This document shows positions 32,107 through 40,059 of a DNA stretch of 64,000 bases, one piece after another. Under the pieces are notes generated by a model. It made no database searches. It saw only the letters and a list, made by a program, of their open reading frames with translations, and was not told the DNA's origin. Within the stretch, counting starts at the first letter, position 1. Every line of letters starts with the position of its first letter. This DNA comes from Sulfidibacter corallicola (lineage in GTDB: Bacteria > Acidobacteriota > Holophagae > Acanthopleuribacterales > Acanthopleuribacteraceae): contig NZ_CP071793.1 of assembly GCF_017498545.1 (NCBI RefSeq), positions 6,895,001 through 6,959,000 of the forward strand, given 5' to 3'. Position numbers and translations under genes: made by a program.

Positions 32107-33405
32107 ATGGAAGCACTGGGAACCGCGTACCGCGGAGTGATGGATCATGTGGCGCGGTTCGAGGCACTGCCGCCCGAGGCCGTGATCAAGCAGGACACGC
32201 TGCGACTGGGCCTGCGTTTCAGCGAAGCGGCCATGAATATCGCCGCGGGTTTCAAACCCAAGGATTACTTCATCTTCTCCTTCGATCTCATCGAGATCAA
32301 GGACATGCAGCACCGCGAGCATTTGCGGGTGCCCGAGGAGATTCGCCTCGAAGGGGGACCCCTGGATCTGCGCTCGACCGTGATTTCGGTGCGCATCAAC
32401 CCCGAATCGCCCTATCTGGTGGATCTCCGCGACGGCGAACTGTGGCTCACTTGTGACGGCGAGCCGGTCGGCCGTGTCCAGTACCATCCGGTGCCGACCT
32501 TCTACCACGAGGAACTCAGCAACGGGAAGCCGATGGGTGAGATCGCCCCCGTTTTGGAGTGGGGTTACCTGATCTACCTGACCGCCTATCGCATGTGCCA
32601 GTACTTCAACAAAAAAGAGCAGTGCCAGTTCTGCGACATCAACCGCAATTTCATTCAGCAGCGCAAGGCGGGCAAGGTCTACACGGGTATCAAGTCGATC
32701 GACGAGATCCTCGAGGCGCTGGAACACATCGACCGCCTCGACGACAAGGCCAAGGCCTACACCCTGACGGGTGGCTCGGTCATCACCGATTTGCAGGGCG
32801 TGGAGGAAGTGGATTTCTACCTCCAGTTCATCGAGGCCATCGAGTCGCGATTTCCGGGACGCTGGATCAGCAAGGCCGTGGTTCAGGCCTTCCCGGTTTC
32901 CGAGTGCCAGCGCCTCAAAGATGCCGGCGTGCGCATCTACCACCCCAACTACGAGGTGTGGGGTAAGGAGCTGTTTGCCCAGATCTGTCCCGGCAAGCAG
33001 CGAGTCGTCGGATTCGAGGAGTGGATCCGTCGCGTGGTGGATTCGGCGTCGGTGTTCGGCCCCGAAAACGTCATCCCCAATTTCGTGGGCGGGGTGGAGT
33101 TGAACACGGTCTGCGGCTTCGACGATGTGGATCGGGCCGTGGCGCACACCCGCGAGGGCCTCGATTGGTTCATGCGCCAGGGGGTGGTGCCCCGATTCAC
33201 GACCTGGTGTCCCGAGCCGTTGGCGGCCCTGGGTCCCCAGCCGTCGCCCCCGCTCGAATATTTCTGCAAGCTGTTGCTGGCTTGGCGCGAGCGGTTTCGC
33301 CACTACGGGCTGCCGGTACCGCCGGGATACGGTGCGCCGGGTCCGGGCAACGCGGTGTTCAGCGTGAGTGCCTTCATGGACGTGCTCGACCGCGAGGCCC
33401 CGTAA
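32107..33405 (+). CDS. Radical SAM protein with a Cx8CxxC cluster motif, unknown function
   Basis: A 432-residue protein coupled to mqnC (TAA immediately followed by ATG). The cluster-binding cysteines appear to be Cys164, Cys173 and Cys176 (CQYFNKKEQCQFC). The spacing is Cx8CxxC rather than the usual Cx3CxxC, and the motif follows a roughly 160-residue N-terminal domain. The downstream barrel keeps radical SAM features such as TLTGGSVITD (a GGE-like strand) and IPNFVGGVEL. A DFIF-type SAM protein acting in the futalosine route, or on a related quinone or cofactor, is suggested only by the coupling with mqnC. I do not recognise a characterised family. Confidence 0.75.
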   Translation: MEALGTAYRGVMDHVARFEALPPEAVIKQDTLRLGLRFSEAAMNIAAGFKPKDYFIFSFDLIEIKDMQHREHLRVPEEIRLEGGPLDLRSTVISVRINPESPYLVDLRDGELWLTCDGEPVGRVQYHPVPTFYHEELSNGKPMGEIAPVLEWGYLIYLTAYRMCQYFNKKEQCQFCDINRNFIQQRKAGKVYTGIKSIDEILEALEHIDRLDDKAKAYTLTGGSVITDLQGVEEVDFYLQFIEAIESRFPGRWISKAVVQAFPVSECQRLKDAGVRIYHPNYEVWGKELFAQICPGKQRVVGFEEWIRRVVDSASVFGPENVIPNFVGGVELNTVCGFDDVDRAVAHTREGLDWFMRQGVVPRFTTWCPEPLAALGPQPSPPLEYFCKLLLAWRERFRHYGLPVPPGYGAPGPGNAVFSVSAFMDVLDREAP

Positions 33406-33477
33406 CCGCCCCGAAGTCGCCACTCACGAAGTTCCCGCATGGCGAGAGAGGCGAAAGGCCTGTAGGTTGAGCAGCTT

Positions 33478-35207
33478 GAGGCTGTGTGAAAACTCATAAC
33501 ATGTATATTTATCAGTATTTTACGTTTATTTTTGCGCAATTTTGTGCTATAAGTCTTTTAAAACAAGTGAGGTATCCGTGTTTTATGAGATACATTTCAG
33601 GCACTCCTCGTGATCAAACCCAGATGTTTCCTCCCCTCATGGACGACTTTGTTGCTGAGGAGAATCCGGTTCGGTTTATTGATGCTTTTGTCGACTCGCT
33701 CGACATGGAAGAACTTAAATTCGTACGTTCCGAACCTAAAAAAACCGGGCGCCCTGGCTACGATCCCAAGGACCTGATCAAGCTCTATATCTACGGATAT
33801 CTCAACAAGATACGTTCCAGTCGAGGCCTCGAAAAGGAAACCCATCGGAACGTAGAGCTGATGTGGCTGATGCGTGGTCTGAAACCCGACTTCAAAACGA
33901 TTGCCGATTTTCGCAAGAACAACAAAAAGGGGATCGCTGGGGTATTTCGCCAGTTCACCCTACTCTGCAAAAAGAACCAATTGTTCGGCTGTGAATTGCT
34001 CGGTATTGACGGCAGCAAGTTCAAAGCAGTCAACAGCCAGGCACGGAACTTCAATGCCTCGCGTTTGGCGAAGGTGATAAGCCAGATCGAAGAACGCATC
34101 GAAGACTACCTGGAAAAGCTGACCAAGCAGGACGAGAAAGAGGCAAAGGTTCAAAAGGCGACCAAGAAAGAGCTGAGAGAAAAAATCCGCAAGTTGACGG
34201 AGCAAAAGGAGGAATTGAAGGAGGCCGAAACTCGGTTGAAGGAGAGCCAAGATAGTCAGGTATCTCTTACAGATGAGGACGCCCGTGCAATGAGGGGAAG
34301 GCATGGGAAGACAGTGGGTTACAACGTGCAAATCGGAGTGGATCACAAGCACAAGCTGGTGGCGGCGGTGGATGTCAACCAAGCGCGAAACGATAAAGAC
34401 CAGTTGAGTGGGATCAGCCTAAAATCAAAGGAAAATCTGGGGATCGAAAAGTGCGAGGTTGTAGCGGACAAAGGATATTACAGCCATCAGGAAATGGCGA
34501 AGTGTTTGGATGAAGGGATTACACCGAGGGTGCCTCCCTGTAGAACCCGGCAGCAGACATCGGGTCGATTCACGAAAGAGGCATTCGTTTACGACAGGGA
34601 CGCGAACACCTACACGTGCCCGAACGGAGAGGTGTTGGAGCCCTTGAAAAAGAAGAGCTCAGAACAAGCGAAAACCATCTATAAAACGAAGGCTTGCAAA
34701 GGATGCCCGCTCAGAGATCAATGCACCACCGCAAAAAGCGGTCGACAGATCGAGAGAAGCGCATATGAAGATCAAATCGAGGAGTTAGAGCGGGAGAGCA
34801 AGAAAAAGGGCTTCCTGCAAAAGGCCCGAAAAGGGCTGGTGGAACATCCGTTTGGGGTGCTAAAGGCGAGCTTCCAGTATGGGAGTTTCTTAACGAAAGG
34901 AATGGAGAACGTGAGGACAGAAATGAACTTGGCGGCCCTGGCCTACAACATGAAGAGGTTCTTCAACATCATGGGACAAGAAAGACTGATGGAAGCTCTG
35001 TAAGAATAATACCGCGACTGAGTTGTAAGTTGTTTTAACCAAGCTAATTAAAAGATCAGGTGCTACCTCACCAGAAAAAGGAGACAGAAACCATCACCCC
35101 AAAGCCAACAAGATAAGGATTAAGTTGCGGAACGGCCGGAACGGCCGGTGAAGAAAAAGAACCGGTGCAGGCCGAAACGAGGGAATTCAGGGTTTTCACA
35201 CAGCCTC
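33478..35207 (+). mobile_element. IS1182-like insertion sequence, complete
   Basis: The element is 1,730 bp long. Its ends are perfect 16-bp inverted repeats: GAGGCTGTGTGAAAAC at 33478-33493 and the reverse complement at 35192-35207. A 5-bp direct duplication AGCTT flanks it (33473-33477 and 35208-35212). It encodes one intact transposase. It sits in the tip of a palindromic repeat unit whose neighbour at 35346 shows the uninterrupted sequence, which fixes the boundaries. The intact frame and ends suggest recent insertion and possible activity. Its base composition is visibly lower in G+C than the flanks. Confidence 0.9.
33585..35003 (+). CDS. IS1182-family DDE transposase
   Basis: A 472-residue transposase that cuts and joins the IS ends. 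The N-terminal DUF772-type region (MRYISGTPRDQTQMFPPLMDDFV) is typical of IS1182 members. The catalytic triad is visible: Asp142 in GIDGSKFKAVN, Asp295 in VVADKGYYS and Glu420 in LVEHPFGVLK. A charged coiled-coil insert (about 175-230) lies between the first two residues, and a CPNGE...CKGCPLRDQC cysteine region lies before the Glu. The start at MRYISGT is chosen from family alignment; the open frame upstream is IS end sequence. No frameshift is seen. Confidence 0.92.
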   Translation: MRYISGTPRDQTQMFPPLMDDFVAEENPVRFIDAFVDSLDMEELKFVRSEPKKTGRPGYDPKDLIKLYIYGYLNKIRSSRGLEKETHRNVELMWLMRGLKPDFKTIADFRKNNKKGIAGVFRQFTLLCKKNQLFGCELLGIDGSKFKAVNSQARNFNASRLAKVISQIEERIEDYLEKLTKQDEKEAKVQKATKKELREKIRKLTEQKEELKEAETRLKESQDSQVSLTDEDARAMRGRHGKTVGYNVQIGVDHKHKLVAAVDVNQARNDKDQLSGISLKSKENLGIEKCEVVADKGYYSHQEMAKCLDEGITPRVPPCRTRQQTSGRFTKEAFVYDRDANTYTCPNGEVLEPLKKKSSEQAKTIYKTKACKGCPLRDQCTTAKSGRQIERSAYEDQIEELERESKKKGFLQKARKGLVEHPFGVLKASFQYGSFLTKGMENVRTEMNLAALAYNMKRFFNIMGQERLMEAL

Positions 35208-35568
35208 AGCTTGCTCAACCAATCGAAGTAACCCAAGCAACGACAATTAATTGCGCCAAAGAGCGAAGCCAATCCCTCCCCTGGCCGCGCGCCAACGAAG
35301 CCACAAAGCCCACAGTCCCCGCATGGCGAGAGAGGCGAAAGGCCTGTAGGTTGAGCAGCTTGCTCAACCAATCGAAGTAACATATTTATCATTAGCGCTT
35401 TACGTAAAGAGCGGAGCGAAACTGCTCGATCGGCAGGCATCCCTGAGAAGGGCAGCCGCCGAACTATCCGACCAGCAATGGAAAAACGGAACCTGGACAG
35501 GATCGGCGAGTGCGCAAGACGATTGTCGTGCTTCGCTCTTGGACGCGACGACTCGTCGAAGCTGACGT

Positions 35569-35950
35569 GGCTTCGATTGGTGGAGCAGGCTGCTCCACCT
35601 ACAGGCCTGACGCTCCTCTTGCGATGCGGGAACTTTGGACTTTGCGGCTTTCGATTGGGGTCTCTGGGGAGATTCTGTGCTTCGCTCTTTGGCGCAAAGG
35701 GTTGCCGTTGCTTTGGTTGCTTCGATTAGTCGGGCTGGCAGCCCAACCTACAGGCCTTACACCCATCTCACGATGCGGGAACTTTGGACTTTGCGGCTTT
35801 CGATTGGGGTCTCTGGGGAGATTCTGTGCTTCGCTCTTTGGCGCAAAGGGTTGCCGTTGCTTTGGTTGCTTCGATTAGTCGGGCTGGCAGCCCAACCTAC
35901 AGGCCTTACACCCCTCTCACGATGCGGGAACTTTGGACTTTGCGGCTTCG
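35569..35950 (-). repeat. Tandem array of three 149-bp repeat units
   Basis: Read on the minus strand, GTAGG begins each unit's palindrome; its complement CCTAC lies at 35598-35602, 35747-35751 and 35896-35900, exactly 149 bases apart. The first stem is TGGAGCA/TGCTCCA; the other two are TCGGGCT-type (AGCCC/GGGCT). The rest of the unit, including the GCTTCGCTCTTTGGCGC segment, is nearly identical between copies two and three. The array is opposite in orientation to the units at 33462 and 35346. Open reading frames crossing it are repeat artefacts. Confidence 0.85.
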
Positions 35951-36342
35951 TTGAAGCGCGGCCAGGAGCGTGATCGGCTTCGCGCTTGGACGCAATCGGT
36001 TGTGGTTGCTTGGGTCGCTTCGGACTAGGTGGTAGGGGATGGTTCGTGCTTCGCCCTCGCTACCCTGCTTGCACCCCGTTGTGGTGTCATCCAAGCCTGT
36101 CCGCCTGGATGGATCGGCCCGCCGACGCCACTCGCGTTTCGGCGTTCTGTGATGCGCGCATCCACCAAATGTGAGCCAACATCCAATGTCTCGGGCGTTC
36201 GGTTTTGTAAGCTGGCATAGGCGCCTCCCGTCTCGCGAGGGGGCGTGTCCTGGTTCTCCGGTCTGTCTTTCCACGAGATTATCATCCTGGCGAACAAGGG
36301 GTCCGCGTTAGAATATGCGCAACTCAACCGAGCGGGTGACAT
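35951..36342. other. Gene-free stretch after the repeat array
   Basis: About 390 bases between the repeat array and the small membrane protein gene. Sequence up to roughly 36040 still looks like decayed repeat (GCTTCGCGCTTGGACGC). Beyond that I see no gene or repeat. A TAGAAT at 36309-36314 could be a -10 box but has no matching -35 box. Confidence 0.4.
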
Positions 36343-36795
36343 TTGCTGAAGGCGTTACGAAAAGGACTTATCGTTTTTGGTATTTCCTTGGCGTTAATCA
36401 TTTTATTGGTGTACTCCTACAGGGTGGGACAGGCCCGTTATCACTACGATGTCACCCCGTATTCGCCACCCGTGCCCGTACCCGTGTTGCACACCACCTA
36501 CTCCGCCACCGCCCGGTACGTGGGCTTGGACCGCGTCAAGATCTACTGGCAGCCGGTGGGGGTCGATCCCGCCTGGCGCGAAAACAAACGCGTGTTTCAA
36601 TGTCTCGGTGAAATCAAGCGTCCCGATTCCACCGTGTACCTGTTGGAAATCGACGGCCGCCTCTTCGTGGAGAAAGAGGTGTTCATTCGTCCGTTCATCG
36701 ACGGCTACCGCTACTTCTTGGAGCACGGCCGCTATCCGGACGATGTCCATTCCCTGCTGCGTCCGGCCTTTATGGATCGCTTGCTCGATAAATGA
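36343..36795 (+). CDS. Small single-pass membrane protein, unknown function
   Basis: A 150-residue protein with a basic N-terminus (LKALRKG) and one membrane helix (LIVFGISLALIILLVYSY, about 8-26), followed by a roughly 120-residue outer domain that begins with a proline-rich stretch (SPPVPVPV). I do not recognise the domain. The start is TTG 36343; there is no clear ribosome-binding site, so a slightly different start is possible. It converges on the kinase gene with only 13 bases between the two stops. Confidence 0.6.
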   Translation: MLKALRKGLIVFGISLALIILLVYSYRVGQARYHYDVTPYSPPVPVPVLHTTYSATARYVGLDRVKIYWQPVGVDPAWRENKRVFQCLGEIKRPDSTVYLLEIDGRLFVEKEVFIRPFIDGYRYFLEHGRYPDDVHSLLRPAFMDRLLDK

Positions 36796-36808
36796 TCCGT
36801 TCGGGGGT

Positions 36809-38842
36809 TCACTCGGCGCAGGGCCACTCGCGCGCCCAATTGCGGGCCGTTTCGAAATAATTGCCGTGACAGATGAGCGTGATCAGCGGTTCCGGCAGCA
36901 AGGGCAAATTGCGCAGTTGGTTCCCGGACACGTTCAAGGTCTCCAAGTAGTCCGGTAACCAATTGATTTCGCGAAGGTTGTTGTCGCTGCAATCGAGGTA
37001 CATCAAAAAGCGCGGCCAGCCGAACGGCAATTCGGAGAGTTGGTTGTTGCTGCAGTCCAGGTAGCGCAGGCGCGAGGGCAACTTCGGCAAGCGCTTCAGG
37101 CCCATGTTGGAACAATCGAGGTACACCAGCTCGGTCAGTTGATCGATACCCGCCAGGTTGCGGATCTTGCGGTTGCCGGCCAGTTGCAGGCGCTGGATCG
37201 ATTTCGCCTCTTCGCGATCCAAGACCCCGTCGCGGTTGGTGTCGTGGTGCTCGATCAGGAATTGGCCGAACATCCAGTCGGAGAAGTGCAGGGATGCCGG
37301 CTTCTGCCGGGAAGGTTCGGCGGTTGCGGCCGATTTGGGCGGCGGCGAAGGATTCGCGACCTGCTGTTGCGTGGCCGGCGAAGCGGAAGGCTCGGGTGTC
37401 TTCTCGGAGGGCGCCGATTCGGTGGTCACCACTTGGGGTTGCGCGTCCACGATCTCTTCCGAAGCGTCCTGTGGCGGCAGGGGATCGACCTCCGCCTCAT
37501 CCGCGGGTCGATCAATTTCCGTCATCAACTCCGAAAGGTCGCTCGATCCCGGTGCGGGTGAGGGGTCCGGCTGGGAGCGGCTGGAAAGGATGTCGGCGCG
37601 GCTTTGCGTAATGGTGGTGCGGTTGCCGAAGGGACTGTCGTCATAGACCGAAACAGGTGGTTCGTTGGACTCGAACACGCCGGTCAGATTGAAGTTGAGT
37701 TCGGCGAGGGTGAGCACGGCGATCAGGAGAATGATCAGCAGGACCCGATTCCATAGCGGAGGCGGCGGCGTGTCGTTGAATTCGCCGGGCACGAAATCGC
37801 GTTCGAGAGTGAGATCGGCCAGGGGCCCGTCCAGCTCACGCATTTCCTGCACGGAGCGCTGCAGGTCGGTCGTGAAAAATTGGGGCTCCTGTTTCTGGAT
37901 GAAGCTCAACAGTTTGAGATAGGCCTCCATCAATTGTTGGCCGTCGGCGAACCGTTCTTCCGGATCCTTTCGGCAACAGGTCCCGATGAAGGCGTCGAGC
38001 TTCGCCGTGATCTTGCGCGACTTGAGAAAAACGCTGATCGGGTTGCCGGGATCGGGGTAGCCGCCGCTCAACAAAAAGGCCAGGGTGGCGCCGAACGAAT
38101 ACACGTCGCTGGACTTGCCGACCGTCGTCGAGAGCCGGTGGATCAGGACGTCGCGTTGTTCGGGGCTGGCGAACAGGATGGTTCCGCCCACTTCCAACTG
38201 GTGGCGGCTGTGGATGGTCGATTTCCGGTTGGGCAGCAGGCGGTAGGCGAAGCCGAAGTCGCACAGCTTTACGTGATCCTCTTGGTCCAGCAGGATGTTG
38301 TTGGGCTTGATGTCGCCGTGAACCACGTCCTTGCCGTGGATGTAGGTCAGCGCCTTGGCCACGTCGTGCATCCACAGCAACACGATCTCGGGGCGCAGCT
38401 CGCGTCCGGACGACTTCGCCTTGTGGAACAGGTCGAAGAGATTGTGATCGGTGAGGTATTCGCTGGTGAAAAAGACGCGATCGGTACCGGGCAGCACGTC
38501 GATTTCGTAAACATCCATCACGTTTTCATGGTGCAAATTGCGCAGGATGGACAGTTCCCCGATCAGGACTTCGCGCGCTCGCGGCGAGTTGGACATGTCC
38601 GCGGGCATGATCTTCAGTGCTTCGTCGAGGCCGACGGGGTTTTGGACCAGGTAGACATCGCCCGATGCGCCACTGCCCAAGTGTCTTTTTACGAGATATT
38701 TGTCGCATATGCTGTCGCCTGGCTTGAACTCGGGTTCGTGAACCGGCGGCGCGTTGATGGCGGAGGTGGCGGCCTGCTGATAGTTTTCACTCTCTGACGA
38801 AAGGGAGGCATAGGGGCTGGATGCGTAGTCAGATTCTTCCAT
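36809..38842 (-). CDS. Membrane Ser/Thr protein kinase with EF-hand-like and leucine-rich repeat tail
   Basis: A 677-residue eukaryotic-like kinase. The cytoplasmic kinase domain spans about 45-320: glycine loop GSGASGDVYLV, Lys in EALKIMP, catalytic loop with Asp177 in HGDIKPNN (Gly replaces the usual Arg of HRD), DFGFA and the ASPEQ segment. One membrane helix follows at about 357-377 (VLLIILLIAVLTLAELNF). The outer part has a low-complexity Pro/Ser/Ala linker, a calcium-loop-like DTNRDGVLDREE, and a run of short leucine-rich repeats (LVYLDCSNMGLKRLPKLPSRLRYLDCSNNQL). The missing HRD Arg suggests regulation that does not depend on activation-loop phosphorylation. The outer domain probably senses a ligand; the ligand is unknown. 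Confidence 0.9.
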   Translation of the reverse strand: MEESDYASSPYASLSSESENYQQAATSAINAPPVHEPEFKPGDSICDKYLVKRHLGSGASGDVYLVQNPVGLDEALKIMPADMSNSPRAREVLIGELSILRNLHHENVMDVYEIDVLPGTDRVFFTSEYLTDHNLFDLFHKAKSSGRELRPEIVLLWMHDVAKALTYIHGKDVVHGDIKPNNILLDQEDHVKLCDFGFAYRLLPNRKSTIHSRHQLEVGGTILFASPEQRDVLIHRLSTTVGKSSDVYSFGATLAFLLSGGYPDPGNPISVFLKSRKITAKLDAFIGTCCRKDPEERFADGQQLMEAYLKLLSFIQKQEPQFFTTDLQRSVQEMRELDGPLADLTLERDFVPGEFNDTPPPPLWNRVLLIILLIAVLTLAELNFNLTGVFESNEPPVSVYDDSPFGNRTTITQSRADILSSRSQPDPSPAPGSSDLSELMTEIDRPADEAEVDPLPPQDASEEIVDAQPQVVTTESAPSEKTPEPSASPATQQQVANPSPPPKSAATAEPSRQKPASLHFSDWMFGQFLIEHHDTNRDGVLDREEAKSIQRLQLAGNRKIRNLAGIDQLTELVYLDCSNMGLKRLPKLPSRLRYLDCSNNQLSELPFGWPRFLMYLDCSDNNLREINWLPDYLETLNVSGNQLRNLPLLPEPLITLICHGNYFETARNWAREWPCAE

Positions 38843-39015
38843 TCAGAGGCCTCGAGACGCACTGGGTAGGGTCGTTGAATGCCGTTGAAACGGTTATTTT
38901 ACCATACGCCCGGTCGCTCTCACGCCCGGACAGGGGCTTCCGTTCGGATGGTGGAAGGGGGTGAATCGTGGGTCCTGTCACGTCTCCCCGAGTGGGGGCG
39001 GCAGGGGGTTCCGCC

Positions 39016-40059
39016 TCACGCGAAGCGTTTCTTGTCCGTGGCCTTTTTGAGTGCTTCCTCGGACGTGATTTTGCCGGCCTTGACCATGTCGGCCAGGCAA
39101 TCGTCCATCGTGATCATGCCCAGTGCACGACCGGTCTGGATATAGGAGTAGAGCTTGTTGCTGTCCCCGGATCGAATGATCCCGGGCAGCGGTGGCGAGT
39201 AGAGCAGGATTTCGTGCGCGGCCCAGCGGCGGCTTCCGTCCGCGCTGCGCAGGAGCTGCTGGGCCACGATGCCTTGCAGCGAGAAGGAGATCATGGTGCG
39301 AATCTGGGATTTCTGGTCCTCGGGAAACACGTCGACGATGCGGTCGATGGTCTTGGGAGCGCTGTTGGTGTGCAGGGTGCCGAACACCAGGATTCCCATT
39401 TCGGTGGCGGTGAGGGCCAGTTCGATCGTCTCGCGGTCGCGCATTTCGCCGACGAGAATCACGTTGGCGTCGCTGCGAATGGCGCCGCGCAGGCCGGAGG
39501 CGAAGCTGAGGGTGTCCTCGCCCACTTCGCGGTGGGTCAACAGGCTGCGCTGGTTCTCGTGCATGAATTCCACCGGTTCCTCGATGGTGATGATTTTGCG
39601 CACGTAGTTGCAATTGATGTGGTTGACGATCGCGGCCAGGGTCGTGGACTTACCGCTGCCGGTGGGCCCGGTCACCAGCACCAGGCCGGCCATCAGTTCG
39701 GCGAAGAGCTTGAACACCTCGGGCGCTTCCAACTGATCCAGGCTCAGGATTTTGGTGGGGATGACCCGGAAAATGGCGCCCAGCCCCGATACGTAGCGGA
39801 AATAGTTGGCCCGGAAACGCGATTTCTCGCCCATCTCGTAGGCGAAATCCAGGTCCCCGGCCCGCTCGAAGCGGGCCCAATGCTCGGGGGTCGCGATTTC
39901 CCTCATGTACTCGGTCATCAGCTCCTGGGTCAGGTTCGGTGCCTGGAGCGGCATGATCTCGCCGTTCTTGCGGATCTTGGGGGGCAGGCCCTCTTCCAGG
40001 TGGAGATCCGAGCCGCCTTGGCGAATCATCTCGTCAAAGAATCGATCGATCTTAGGCAT
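39016..40059 (-). CDS. pilT: Type IV pilus retraction ATPase PilT
   Basis: A 347-residue hexameric secretion-type ATPase that powers pilus retraction and twitching motility. It has Walker A GPTGSGKST (about 134-142), the Asp box ITIEEPVEF, Walker B VILVGEMRDRET and the His box HTNSAPKTIDRIVDVFP. The AIRS segment of classical PilT (GLRGAIRSDANV overlaps it) is recognisable. The N-terminus PKIDRFFDEMIRQGGSDLHLEEG is typical. Its ATG at 40059 overlaps the end of the upstream pilT-like gene by 8 bases. Confidence 0.92.
   Translation of the reverse strand: MPKIDRFFDEMIRQGGSDLHLEEGLPPKIRKNGEIMPLQAPNLTQELMTEYMREIATPEHWARFERAGDLDFAYEMGEKSRFRANYFRYVSGLGAIFRVIPTKILSLDQLEAPEVFKLFAELMAGLVLVTGPTGSGKSTTLAAIVNHINCNYVRKIITIEEPVEFMHENQRSLLTHREVGEDTLSFASGLRGAIRSDANVILVGEMRDRETIELALTATEMGILVFGTLHTNSAPKTIDRIVDVFPEDQKSQIRTMISFSLQGIVAQQLLRSADGSRRWAAHEILLYSPPLPGIIRSGDSNKLYSYIQTGRALGMITMDDCLADMVKAGKITSEEALKKATDKKRFA

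Larger units (their letters stand above)
33429..35380 (+). repeat. Two tandem 149-bp repeat units, the first split by an IS
   Basis: Both units read GTTCCCGCAT or TCCCCGCAT, then GAGAGAGGCG, then CCTGTAGG, then the palindrome GGTTGAGCA-GCT-TGCTCAACC, then AATCGAAG. GTAGG of unit one starts at 33462 and of unit two at 35346. Removing the 1,730-bp IS and one copy of the 5-bp target duplication leaves exactly 149 bases between them, the same period as the arrays at 35569 and 46240. Confidence 0.85.

Noticed and set aside
30886..33423. Long open frame (845 codons) antisense to mqnC and the radical SAM gene
   Set aside because: It is the complement of two well-supported genes in high-G+C sequence, and its protein has no family features.
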